From contig JAITVU010000155.1 in NCBI GenBank assembly GCA_031285645.1, positions 1 to 6,225 on the forward strand: 6,225 nucleotides of DNA. Reading direction: 5' to 3'. Positions 1 through 5,796 of the stretch are shown here, piece after piece. This stretch comes from Oscillospiraceae bacterium. Lineage in GTDB: Bacteria > Bacillota > Clostridia > Oscillospirales > Ruminococcaceae. The notes beneath the pieces are model-generated. The model ran no database searches. It was given only the letters and a program-made list of their open reading frames with translations, and had not been told where the DNA came from. Each line of letters starts with the position of its first letter. Position 1 is the first letter of the stretch. Made by a program: the position numbers and the translations under genes.

Positions 1-819
1 GCGCAAATCCCAGGTATTTTTATAGCGCTCAAAATAGGTTTGTTCCGTGCTGATGTCCGAAAGGGTCATGACGTTCAGGAAGGTGCTGAAGACAAGCACA
101 GAAAGGGTGAGAGACAGGACCGATGTGCGAAACACCTTGCGCCGGGCGTATAGGGATTTGCGGGCAAGCGTTCCTTCCGCCCCGAACAATAAGCCAAATA
201 TACGGAACTCACGCATTTTCTTCACTTTCCATTCGCCGCCGCCCCGAATAGCCTCCAGAGGGGTCAGACGCGCCAGTTTCCGGGCGCACCACATCGCGGA
301 CAGCCAGACTGAAAAAGTACAGAAGATCAGTGTCAAAAGGAAAATAAGCCCGTGGTATTCAAACCGTATTCTGTCTGTCTGAACCGGCTTTGCCACAGCA
401 TTGGAATACTGGACGATTCCCCAGGTAAGCCCAATACCCAGTACAATACCCGCCAGTATCGCCGGCAGAGACAGGGCCAATACCTCCTGCACCAGTGCCG
501 CGCGCTGTTGCCTGGGCGTTGCGCCAACACTGGCCAGGATGCCCATGTGTCGCACGCGCGCTTGCATGGACACCGAAAACGCGCTGGAGAGAATCCATAC
601 TATAGACAGACCGACTACCAGCGCCATCAATAAAAGCGGCGCCACCGGTCCGGCATCAACCGGCGCTCCCGCCGCACGCCGCACGGCGTCAGCCCAGGTA
701 TTGTACGCAAACCCGCACATCATTGACAAAAATGTGGATGCAATCAGAATCGCGATAATAGCGGCAATACCCATTGTTTTGTTGCGCCTTATGGCGCTCA
801 GCGTATATATCTTCCACAT
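1..819 (-). CDS. FtsX-like ABC transporter permease, N-terminal part (runs off left edge)
   Basis: This is the membrane subunit partnering the ATPase encoded just upstream. The minus-strand frame is open from ATG at 819 to base 1 (273 codons, no stop), so the C-terminus lies outside the window. AAGGAG (830-835) sits 10 bases before the ATG, and the ATPase stop is only 30 bases away, so the two are co-transcribed. Visible layout: TM1 about residues 17-37, a short outside loop (38-60), TM2 about 61-82, then the FtsX-type cytoplasmic stretch with MGILASVGATPRQQR (92-106). TM3 is about 113-136 and TM4 about 157-178, ending in KLARLTPLEAIRGG (181-194), which is typical of the end of an FtsX domain. 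A second half then begins, with a further TM about 234-252. The loop after TM1 is only about 23 residues, where MacB-like permeases often carry a large extracytoplasmic domain. The family is clear; the substrate is unknown. Confidence 0.88.
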   Translation of the reverse strand, partial: MWKIYTLSAIRRNKTMGIAAIIAILIASTFLSMMCGFAYNTWADAVRRAAGAPVDAGPVAPLLLMALVVGLSIVWILSSAFSVSMQARVRHMGILASVGATPRQQRAALVQEVLALSLPAILAGIVLGIGLTWGIVQYSNAVAKPVQTDRIRFEYHGLIFLLTLIFCTFSVWLSAMWCARKLARLTPLEAIRGGGEWKVKKMREFRIFGLLFGAEGTLARKSLYARRKVFRTSVLSLTLSVLVFSTFLNVMTLSDISTEQTYFERYKNTWDLR

Positions 820-849
820 CCCGCTTCAACTCCTTCGCACGCATATCCG

Positions 850-1515
850 TCAGGTATCCATACGCCCGTCTTTCATCCGCAATATGCGGTCCGCGCGCCG
901 GGCCAACGGTTCGTTGTGGGTCACGAGCAGGATTGTTTGCTCAAACTCCCGATTGGCCTGTCCAAACAGCTCAATGATCTCGTCAGATTGCTGCTGATCA
1001 AGGTTTCCGGTGGGCTCGTCGGCCAGCAATACGGCCGGGCGGTAAAGCAGGGCGCGGGCTATAGCCACGCGTTGTTGCTGCCCGCCGGAAAGCTGGCCGG
1101 GCAAACGGTCCATGAGGGTGGTGATTCTGAGCACATCCGTAATCTGCGATAAAAGCGCCGAATCCTCTTTGCGCTTGTCCAGGCGCAGTGGTAAAAGGAT
1201 ATTCTCCTTTACCGTCAGGGTGGGAATCAGGTTATAGAACTGATAAATCATCCCCACTTTGCGCCGTCTGAGCAGCGCCGTCTGCGTCGCGCTCATTCCT
1301 GTTATTTCCTGTCCGTCCAATTGGATACTGCCTTCACTGGAGCGGTCAACCGCTCCAATCAGGTGCAAAAGAGTGGATTTCCCGGAACCGGACGGCCCAA
1401 TAATCGCCGCAAACTCTCCTTTTTCAATAGCCAGGCTGACATCATCCACTGCGGTTACCTGCGTATCGCCGACACCGTATACTTTAGTTACGCCTTCACA
1501 CCGTACAATCTCCAT
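850..1515 (-). CDS. ABC transporter ATP-binding protein (MacB/LolD-type)
   Basis: This cytoplasmic ATPase powers the FtsX-like permease encoded 30 bases downstream. With the ATG at 1515 it has 221 residues, the usual size for this class. All motifs are present and intact: Walker A GPSGSGKS (40-47), Q-loop Gln92, signature LSGGQQQR (142-149), Walker B VLLADE (162-167) followed by PTGNLD, and H-loop His200. PTGNLD after Walker B is characteristic of the LolD/MacB/FtsE group that pairs with FtsX-type permeases. The start was chosen because MEIVRCEGVTKVYG matches where the family normally begins. Its ribosome site is poor, with GAAAGGA (1530-1536) 14 bases away. The frame continues 44 codons upstream to a GTG at 1647 that overlaps the stop of the MFS gene, so a longer 265-residue form cannot be excluded. 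Substrate unknown; export of a drug or peptide is inferred from context. Confidence 0.93.
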   Translation of the reverse strand: MEIVRCEGVTKVYGVGDTQVTAVDDVSLAIEKGEFAAIIGPSGSGKSTLLHLIGAVDRSSEGSIQLDGQEITGMSATQTALLRRRKVGMIYQFYNLIPTLTVKENILLPLRLDKRKEDSALLSQITDVLRITTLMDRLPGQLSGGQQQRVAIARALLYRPAVLLADEPTGNLDQQQSDEIIELFGQANREFEQTILLVTHNEPLARRADRILRMKDGRMDT

Positions 1516-1643
1516 TGCTCTGTGGTCATTCCTTTCGCCAAATATTTCAGCGGTCGCCCCTTCCCGCAAGGTATCGTCGAAGGCGATGTCATCAACGGTG
1601 ACATCCTCCCCGAAATAGAATAGGACACCCTCCAGCAAACACC

Positions 1644-2867
1644 TCACACTTCAGTTTTCCTTCTTATCATACCATACAGCCCAAGGCACAGGATCGGTAC
1701 AGCACAGGCAATCACCATCCACTGAATTTGAATAACGTCCGCCAGCGGGCCGAAGATCGCCGTACCAAGCGGCATGAACCCACTGTACATCGCGCCCAGA
1801 AGGCCGAAAATGCGTCCCTGCTTTTCATCCGGCACGTGCTCCTGCAGCACGGTGGTGGCGGACGACTGCACCACAGGGATGAAAAAGCTCATGAGGAACA
1901 TGAAAACCGCAAACAGCCAGAAGGTGTCGGTGAAGCCGATGGCCAGCGAGAACAGGCCGAAACAGAGCAGCCCCAGGGCCAGGGTCTTTTTCCGGTTCCT
2001 GAATCCGCCCCAGGCCCCCAACAAAATACCGCCCAGCACCATCCCCGCGAATCCGGCCATCTCGTTGACGGTCAGGTACATATAACTGTCGCCAAAAGTT
2101 CTCTCGATCATGAGCACCGTCAAAAAGCTGGAAGGCACACTCAGGAAAATGAAAGCGCCATAGGTGAGCAGCAACCGCTTCACCAGCCCATCGCCGGCCG
2201 CGTAGGAAAGCCCCGCCCTCATATCGGCCAAAAAAGTTTCAGCATTTTCAGGCTGCAAACTTTTCTTGCCTGAGACAGACACGGAGCACAGGATCAAAAT
2301 GCCGATCACGGCCGTCGCCACATCAATCAGCAGTATCCAGTGAAAGGAGCCAAAGGCCAGGATGGCGCCCGCCGCCGCAGGAGCGGCAAACTGCACGATG
2401 GACATCATGCTGCCGTTGATCCCGTTATAACGCATCAGATGTGTTTCCGGCACGATTTGCGGGATGACCGCGCTCACCGCCGGGGTTTGCACGCCGGCGC
2501 CCAAGGCGCGCAAGGCTGATGCCAAAACCAGCAACGGCAGAATGCTTGCCGATACACCAGAGGCATAGATTACGGCCAATAGAAGTGTGACAACCGCGAT
2601 GCCCGCGTCCGCCAGAATGATCAGGCGCTTACGGGGATAGCGGTCGGCCCAAACACCGGCGAACAGCGACACCACCGTTTGCGGGATGGTGGCGGCCAGC
2701 GTGAGCAGCGTCACCCACAGGCCCGATGACGTCTCCAACGCCACCTGCCAAATGATGGCCATTTGAACAATGGACGAGCCGAACAGCGTGATTGCCTGGC
2801 TGACGATAAATCGTATCGTATTGCGCCGCCAAGCGATTGGGTGCATTTGTATCTCTTTATTTTCCAT
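1644..2867 (-). CDS. MFS efflux transporter (macrolide-efflux Mef / MFS_3-like)
   Basis: This is a 407-residue inner-membrane proton-driven exporter of the major facilitator superfamily, the right length for a 12-TM member. The N-terminus is a short polar tail followed by SQAITLFGSSIVQMAIIWQV (23-42), resembling the first helix of Mef-type macrolide exporters. The loop between helices 2 and 3 carries GVWADRYPRKR (71-81), a clear MFS motif A. Hydrophobic segments recur through to the C-terminus, which ends in a basic stretch. The start is well set: GGAGGG (2874-2879) lies six bases before the ATG. It sits 79 bases downstream of the double-MerR regulator gene and just upstream of an ABC exporter pair, all on one strand, suggesting a drug- or toxin-responsive efflux unit. 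The resemblance to Mef proteins is from memory of the family; the actual substrate cannot be read from sequence. Confidence 0.9.
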   Translation of the reverse strand: MENKEIQMHPIAWRRNTIRFIVSQAITLFGSSIVQMAIIWQVALETSSGLWVTLLTLAATIPQTVVSLFAGVWADRYPRKRLIILADAGIAVVTLLLAVIYASGVSASILPLLVLASALRALGAGVQTPAVSAVIPQIVPETHLMRYNGINGSMMSIVQFAAPAAAGAILAFGSFHWILLIDVATAVIGILILCSVSVSGKKSLQPENAETFLADMRAGLSYAAGDGLVKRLLLTYGAFIFLSVPSSFLTVLMIERTFGDSYMYLTVNEMAGFAGMVLGGILLGAWGGFRNRKKTLALGLLCFGLFSLAIGFTDTFWLFAVFMFLMSFFIPVVQSSATTVLQEHVPDEKQGRIFGLLGAMYSGFMPLGTAIFGPLADVIQIQWMVIACAVPILCLGLYGMIRRKTEV

Positions 2868-2904
2868 GCGATTCCCTCCGGTTTTCTTGTCTCAAGAAAG
2901 TCTA

Positions 2905-2926
2905 CCACCAAAGATCAAAGTGGTGG
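2905..2926. repeat. Inverted repeat in the regulator-MFS gap
   Basis: CCACCA at 2905-2910 pairs perfectly with TGGTGG at 2921-2926 across a 10-base spacer (AAGATCAAAG). It may be an operator half-site pair or a small RNA hairpin in the intergenic part of the operon transcript. No T-run follows it on the minus strand, so it is not an intrinsic terminator. Confidence 0.5.
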
Positions 2927-2943
2927 GTTACTGGAGGGTACAA
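2905..2943 (-). promoter_or_regulatory. Possible MerR-type promoter/operator before the MFS gene
   Basis: Read on the minus strand, TTGTAC (2938-2943) and TTTGAT (2914-2919) are separated by 18 bases, a longer spacer than the usual 17, as seen in MerR-controlled promoters. The spacer begins with ACCCTCCAGTAAC. From memory this resembles one arm of known MerR-family operators, but the expected second arm (TGGAGGGT) is not there. Instead CCACCA and TGGTGG (2905-2910 and 2921-2926) form an inverted repeat around the -10. The -10 is a weak match, so the call is tentative. A second promoter here would let the MFS/ABC genes be induced apart from the regulator. Confidence 0.35.
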
Positions 2944-2946
2944 AGC

Positions 2947-3720
2947 CTATAATTTCCCCGTTTGCAGGGCTTTCAGCAGCGAAAGCATCTCCTCGATGTC
3001 GCCCAAAGCGCCGGTCAGCGAAGTGATGTAGCGGTCCGCAACCGAAACAATGTCCTCGGTCTGATCCGGGGTGTCGATGGCTGAGAGCAAATCCGTTTCC
3101 CCATGCTCCATTTTTTGCAGCATGCGGCGGACAGCCGTTTGCGAGTAGTTTGCGTTGCGCAGAACTGAAATGATTTTAAGCCTGTCCATTTGGTGAGCGC
3201 CATATTGCCTGCGATTTCCCTTACGGGGGATGGAAATAAGGCCGTTGCGCTCCCAATCCCGCAGGATATGCACGCTCACACCGACCTGCGCGGCGGCTTC
3301 CCGCCTTCCGATTGGGACGGCGTCATCATCCGGTTCATACCCGCCGCTTAGAAGCTGCTTTGTGATGGCGATGGCTTCTCCTGCCTTGAATAATCCCTCT
3401 TTGATATTCTTTTGATAGCGTATCGTTTGGGATTTCGCGTCGTCTAACCGGCCCTCTGCCACGGTTTTAAGGATGCCGACAACCTCATTACGCATATTGT
3501 CGCTCAGAATTTCCGCCCGGAACGCGCAGCGAATCAGCCGCAGCTGCGTCAGATGCCTGTCGGAAAACACGCGGTAACCATTGGCCATTCGAGGAATGGG
3601 CGGTAAAAGTCCCTGTTCTTCGTAAAAACGAATGGTATTCGGATGTACGCCTATCATGGCGGCGATTTCTGAGGTGCGGAAAGCGTTCCTGTCAGAAGTG
3701 GAGTTTTTGTTTGCCGCCAT
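2947..3720 (-). CDS. MerR-family transcriptional regulator with two MerR DNA-binding modules
   Basis: A 257-residue regulator with two MerR-type winged helix-turn-helix modules in one chain. The first spans about residues 14-85: TSEIAAMIGVHPNTIRFYEE, then GLLPP, then NGYRVFSDRHLTQLRLI. The second spans about 137-205: GRREAAAQVGVSVHILRDWE, then NGLISIPRKGNRRQYGAHQM, then a helical tail. A helical linker (about 86-125) separates them. The last 50 residues are predicted helical and no cysteine metal-site cluster is visible, so metal sensing is unlikely. The ATG at 3720 is preferred; GGGAAGGA (3731-3738) is 10 bases upstream, and an in-frame TTG directly before it (3723) is the alternative. Ordinary MerR proteins have one such module and act as dimers. 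Two per chain suggests a monomer with built-in pseudo-dimer symmetry or recognition of a longer operator. It most likely controls the efflux genes that follow. Confidence 0.92.
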   Translation of the reverse strand: MAANKNSTSDRNAFRTSEIAAMIGVHPNTIRFYEEQGLLPPIPRMANGYRVFSDRHLTQLRLIRCAFRAEILSDNMRNEVVGILKTVAEGRLDDAKSQTIRYQKNIKEGLFKAGEAIAITKQLLSGGYEPDDDAVPIGRREAAAQVGVSVHILRDWERNGLISIPRKGNRRQYGAHQMDRLKIISVLRNANYSQTAVRRMLQKMEHGETDLLSAIDTPDQTEDIVSVADRYITSLTGALGDIEEMLSLLKALQTGKL

Positions 3721-3767
3721 CAATGATTTTTCCTTCCCTGGGTTTATATGATGAGCAAAATCGCCAA

Positions 3768-3813
3768 AGGGCAGTCAGCTTGTTAAATATCAAGTTCTTT
3801 TGCCCTCTCGGGC
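3768..3813 (-). promoter_or_regulatory. Competing hairpins in the leader of the regulator gene
   Basis: In the 190-base gap between the cysteine synthase gene and the regulator, the minus-strand RNA could form two exclusive stems. GCCC (3810-3813 read in reverse) can pair with GGGC (3802-3805) around a GAGA loop. Alternatively AGGGCA (3801-3806) can pair with TGCCCT (3768-3773), enclosing a CTTG/CAAG inner stem (3779-3782 with 3791-3794). The second stem is followed by TTGGCGATTTT, a poor T-run. This could be an attenuator, the cysteine synthase terminator, or chance. No convincing promoter for the regulator was found here, although TATAAA (3743-3748) could be a -10 without a good -35. Confidence 0.25.
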
Positions 3814-3910
3814 CGTTTTTTGAAGGGCCTCCCCGACTCGAAAGGCGGAGAGCCTTATTCTTAACATACCGCCGTTACTAAAAGAGTACTTTAAGCGTTC
3901 TTTTCATAAA

Positions 3911-4837
3911 TCAGTCGAAAAGAGGAGTGCTGAAATAACGCTCGCCCGTATCGGGCAATAATGTGACCACTGTTTTGCCAGGTCCAAGCTTCCTTGCCAT
4001 CGCCAAAGCGGCGGCGACATTGGTCCCGCCGGAAATGCCGCAGAGGAGGCCTTCCAGGCGCGCCAGTTCTTTAGCTGTGTTGATAGCCACCTCATCTGTC
4101 ACAATGAAAATATCGTCGTAAATATTCATATTGAGATTCTCCGGAATCAAGCCGTCGCCGATACCCATCTGCAAATGCGTGCCGATTGTTCCCCCGGCCA
4201 GAATTGCCGCGTTCTCCGGCTCAACCGCCCAGATGAGGACATCGGGATGAAGCGCCTTGAATATCTCGCCGATTCCCGAGATGCTCCCGCCTGTGCCCAC
4301 GCCCGAACAAAAACCGTGAATAGGCTTTGCCGCCTGCTCGAGTATTTCAAGAGCCGTATGATGTTTATGTACCAGCGGGTTATTGGGATTGGCAAACTGT
4401 TGCGGGACAAAGACATTGGGATCATCAGCGGCCATGCTTAGCGCCATCTGCAGGCACGCCTCAATGCATTTGCCGATATCGCCGTCGTCATGGACCAAAA
4501 CAACGTCCGCACCGTAATGCTGCACGAGCTTACGCCGCTCAACACTAACGGAATCGGGCATGATAATCCGCACGCTGTATCCGCGCACGGCGCCGATCAG
4601 CGCAAGGCCAATGCCCTGATTACCGCTTGTCGGTTCTACGATTATCGTATCCTTATTGATAAGGCCTTCCTCTTCCGCGGCATGGATCATATTGTACGCG
4701 GTTCTTGTCTTGATCGATCCCCCAATATTCACGGCCTCAAACTTCACAAGAACTTCGGCGTCCTCGGAGGTCGTCATCCGGTTCAGACGAATTAAGGGTG
4801 TATGGCCGATGGCATCCAGCACATTGTTATAGATCAC
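3911..4837 (-). CDS. cysK: Cysteine synthase family PLP enzyme (CysK-like)
   Basis: A soluble fold-type II PLP enzyme of 308 residues, the normal length for O-acetylserine sulfhydrylase, which makes cysteine from O-acetylserine and sulfide. Visible landmarks: NNVLDAIGHTPLIRLNRM (4-21); the PLP lysine Lys43 in GGSIKTR; the asparagine loop TSGNQG (70-75); the phosphate-binding GVGTGGS (179-185); a GIGDG stretch (225-229); and C-terminal PDTGERYFST. Two positions differ from textbook CysK: SVKDR is SIKTR, and TSGNTG is TSGNQG. The substrate may therefore not be O-acetylserine, and related beta-replacing enzymes (O-phosphoserine, cystathionine beta-synthase-like, lanthionine or desulfhydrase types) are alternatives. 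The ribosome site decides the start: AGGAGGA (4844-4850) abuts an upstream GTG (4843) but lies six bases from the GTG at 4837, which also gives the family-typical N-terminus. It appears monocistronic. Confidence 0.9.
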   Translation of the reverse strand: MIYNNVLDAIGHTPLIRLNRMTTSEDAEVLVKFEAVNIGGSIKTRTAYNMIHAAEEEGLINKDTIIVEPTSGNQGIGLALIGAVRGYSVRIIMPDSVSVERRKLVQHYGADVVLVHDDGDIGKCIEACLQMALSMAADDPNVFVPQQFANPNNPLVHKHHTALEILEQAAKPIHGFCSGVGTGGSISGIGEIFKALHPDVLIWAVEPENAAILAGGTIGTHLQMGIGDGLIPENLNMNIYDDIFIVTDEVAINTAKELARLEGLLCGISGGTNVAAALAMARKLGPGKTVVTLLPDTGERYFSTPLFD

Positions 4838-4860
4838 TTGCACTCCTCCTGACAGGCTAA

Positions 4861-4898
4861 ATAATAGTCTTAATACAGTATATTACAAACAGGCACAA
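4861..4898 (-). promoter_or_regulatory. Promoter region of the cysteine synthase gene
   Basis: Two overlapping sigma-A-like candidates lie on the minus strand. One is TTGTGC (4893-4898) and TATTAA (4870-4875) with a 17-base spacer. The other is TTGTAA (4883-4888) and TATTAT (4861-4866) with a 16-base spacer. The first leaves a more comfortable leader before the AGGAGGA site. Only one may be used. Confidence 0.5.
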
Positions 4899-4912
4899 AT
4901 GGGAATCCCCAT
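4899..4912. repeat. Short perfect inverted repeat upstream of the cysteine synthase promoter
   Basis: ATGGG and CCCAT flank a 4-base centre (AATC) immediately upstream of the -35 region of the minus-strand gene. Its position would suit a regulator-binding site, but it is short enough to be chance. Confidence 0.3.
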
Positions 4913-4924
4913 GCCATTCATATT

Positions 4925-4940
4925 TAGCGTAAAAACGCTA
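4925..4940. repeat. Perfect 6-bp inverted repeat in the divergent intergenic region
   Basis: TAGCGT and ACGCTA flank AAAA. It lies about 20 bases upstream of the -35 of the tRNA promoter and upstream of the divergent cysteine synthase promoter. No T-run follows on either strand, so a protein-binding site is more likely than a terminator. Confidence 0.35.
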
Positions 4941-4960
4941 CCATATAAAAGAAAAGCTTC

Positions 4961-4989
4961 TTGACAAATTCGTCCAATAATATTAGAAT
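4961..4989 (+). promoter_or_regulatory. Strong sigma-A promoter of the tRNA-Gly gene
   Basis: TTGACA (4961-4966, perfect consensus) and TAGAAT (4984-4989, 5 of 6) are separated by exactly 17 bases. Transcription would begin near 4996, about 10 bases before the mature tRNA, as is usual for a stable-RNA gene. Confidence 0.9.
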
Positions 4990-5005
4990 ATTAGCATTGC
5001 ACAAT

Positions 5006-5079
5006 GCGGGTATGGTTTAGTGGCAGAACATCAGCTTCCCAAGCTGAGAGTGTGGGTTCGATTCCCATTACCCGCTCCA
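5006..5079 (+). tRNA. tRNA-Gly (anticodon CCC)
   Basis: A complete 74-base cloverleaf with the 3' CCA encoded. The acceptor arm GCGGGTA pairs with TACCCGC. The D arm is GTTT/GAAC, and the anticodon arm TCAGC/GCTGA encloses the loop TTCCCAA, giving anticodon CCC for the GGG glycine codon. The T arm is GTGGG/CCCAT around TTCGATT. The discriminator is T (5076), followed by CCA (5077-5079). It is a single-gene unit with its own promoter and terminator. Confidence 0.97.
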
Positions 5080-5088
5080 CAAATAAAG

Positions 5089-5128
5089 CCGCATGTTTAA
5101 GCCAAAAACTTAAATGTGCGGTTTTTTT
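5089..5128 (+). terminator. Intrinsic terminator after tRNA-Gly
   Basis: A 13-bp stem runs from CCGCATGTTTAAG (5089-5101) to CTTAAATGTGCGG (5109-5121), including two internal G-T pairs. The loop is CCAAAAA and seven T residues follow (5122-5128). It begins 10 bases after the tRNA CCA end. Confidence 0.93.
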
Positions 5129-5299
5129 CGCGTCGCTGATATGCAATGATTTGGCCTTATTTCGTAGTATCTGTAATGTTAAAACTCAAGCTTTATATTT
5201 CCGCAAATTTCCTTTTTTAAGCATTCATTTGGCTATCGGATAATCATAAATGCGCTTCCTTTTAATATGTTGTCCGACATTGCTTGAAAGGGTCTGCGG
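5129..5299. other. AT-rich non-coding stretch, nothing recognisable
   Basis: Stops interrupt all frames with no gene-like segment, no RNA structure of note and no promoter that could be tied to a gene. With the fragments to its right, it forms a gene-poor zone of nearly 700 bases between the tRNA terminator and yaaA. Confidence 0.6.
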
Positions 5300-5323
5300 C
5301 GCATAATATAATGTTTACGCTGC
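5300..5323. repeat. Imperfect direct repeat, copy A
   Basis: CGCATA, an AT-rich centre, then TTACGCTGC. It matches copy B at 5775-5805, which has the same two ends and a centre about seven bases longer. It overlaps the stop of the ribbon-helix-helix-like frame. The two copies bracket the decayed YjbR/RHH segment. Confidence 0.4.
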
Positions 5324-5605
5324 ATCTGCCTTCGGGCATGTGTCGGCTGGGGAAGTGACGCATACCTTTCGCGAGGAGGCACCGCTTCCTTCATTTCTTG
5401 AGATCATCCTTAACTTCTTAATTCCGGCAGCTTCCATTTTGTTTACGTTTTCCAGCTCACAATAAACATCTAAAATCTGCTTGCACTCTTCGTCATACTT
5501 AACGGCCATTCTGTAAGGCTTCGGATTATTCGTCTTAGGGCCACTCTTATTGCCCGCTTCCAGCAAATAACCTCGTATATCATCCTTGAGGCTGCCGCCC
5601 ACCAT
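5315..5605 (-). CDS. Small ribbon-helix-helix-like protein, probably decayed
   Basis: A 96-codon frame whose middle looks like a CopG/Arc-type ribbon-helix-helix DNA-binding protein. GPKTNNPKPYRMAVKYDEE (22-40) supplies the basic linker and beta strand. CKQILDVYCELENV (41-54) is helix A and NKMEAAGIKKLR (55-66) is helix B. Such proteins are common as plasmid or mobile-element regulators and antitoxins. Helix B seems two or three residues shorter than usual around MEAAGI, and the last 30 residues look unrelated. The ATG at 5605 has no good ribosome site. It is also the Met of a YjbR-like RYMVGG motif whose upstream part is cut off by a TAG. The frame may therefore be a remnant joined to another gene rather than an expressed gene. 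Confidence 0.4.
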   Translation of the reverse strand: MVGGSLKDDIRGYLLEAGNKSGPKTNNPKPYRMAVKYDEECKQILDVYCELENVNKMEAAGIKKLRMISRNEGSGASSRKVCVTSPADTCPKADAA

Positions 5606-5701
5606 GTAGCGCTACAAACCCCATTCCGTTTTGTAGTCTTTTACGATTTCAGGCTTTGACAGCAAATATTTGTCTAGCCAAGGATAGTTTTTTACAGCCA
5701 T
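5603..5701 (-). pseudogene. YjbR/MmcQ-like N-terminal fragment with an amber stop
   Basis: From the ATG at 5701 the frame reads MAVKNYPWLDKYLLSKPEIV, then KDYKTEWGL, a TAG stop (5612-5614), and RYMVGG. This matches the recalled start of the MmcQ/YjbR (DUF419) family, whose members usually have about 115-120 residues and continue EWGW-x-RYM-GG into a core that is absent here. The stop falls where an aromatic residue is expected. After GG the frame continues without a shift into unrelated ribbon-helix-helix-like sequence. GAGGAGGA stands almost directly against the ATG, which is unusually close. It is interpreted as a broken gene fused by deletion to another remnant. Confidence 0.65.
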
Positions 5702-5796
5702 TCCTCCTCAAAAAGCTTCAGCAGCATCGTCTCCGGGTTTTCCAAATGCTTGGCGTCAAGCGTATGACAGTAGCCGCATATATAAAAAATGATTGC
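5692..5796 (-). pseudogene. Unrecognised C-terminal gene fragment
   Basis: Thirty-four codons between two stops read as a protein end: a hydrophobic start, CGYCHTLDAKHLENPETM, then LLKLFEEEWL and TAA (5692-5694). The composition looks protein-like, with a CxxCH motif that could be a zinc or metal knuckle. There is no start codon with a ribosome site, so it appears to be the tail of a deleted gene. Its stop overlaps the ATG of the YjbR-like fragment, the kind of overlap seen in coupled operon genes, so the two were probably neighbours in an intact operon. Family not recognised. Confidence 0.4.

Noticed and set aside
401..997. A 198-codon plus-strand frame opposite the permease and the ATPase end
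   Set aside because: It overlaps two convincing minus-strand genes in antisense, with no ribosome site and no recognisable domain.
1728..2273. A 181-codon plus-strand frame opposite the MFS gene
   Set aside because: It is the antisense shadow of a clear membrane protein, is highly polar and repetitive in composition, and shows no family motif.
3802..3821. Plus-strand terminator-like GCCC/GGGC stem with six T
   Set aside because: The stem is only four base pairs and no plus-strand gene precedes it; kept only as part of the leader-structure finding.
4147..4795. Several frames on both strands inside the cysteine synthase gene
   Set aside because: All are shadows of the conserved PLP enzyme and have no independent support.
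5004..5243. A 79-codon plus-strand frame starting just before the tRNA
   Set aside because: It reads through the tRNA and its terminator; the translation is the usual artefact of a tRNA gene.
5323..5342. Hairpin with a TTCG tetraloop (TGCC/GGCA core)
   Set aside because: No T-run follows on either strand and it lies at the end of a doubtful gene, so it was not called a terminator.
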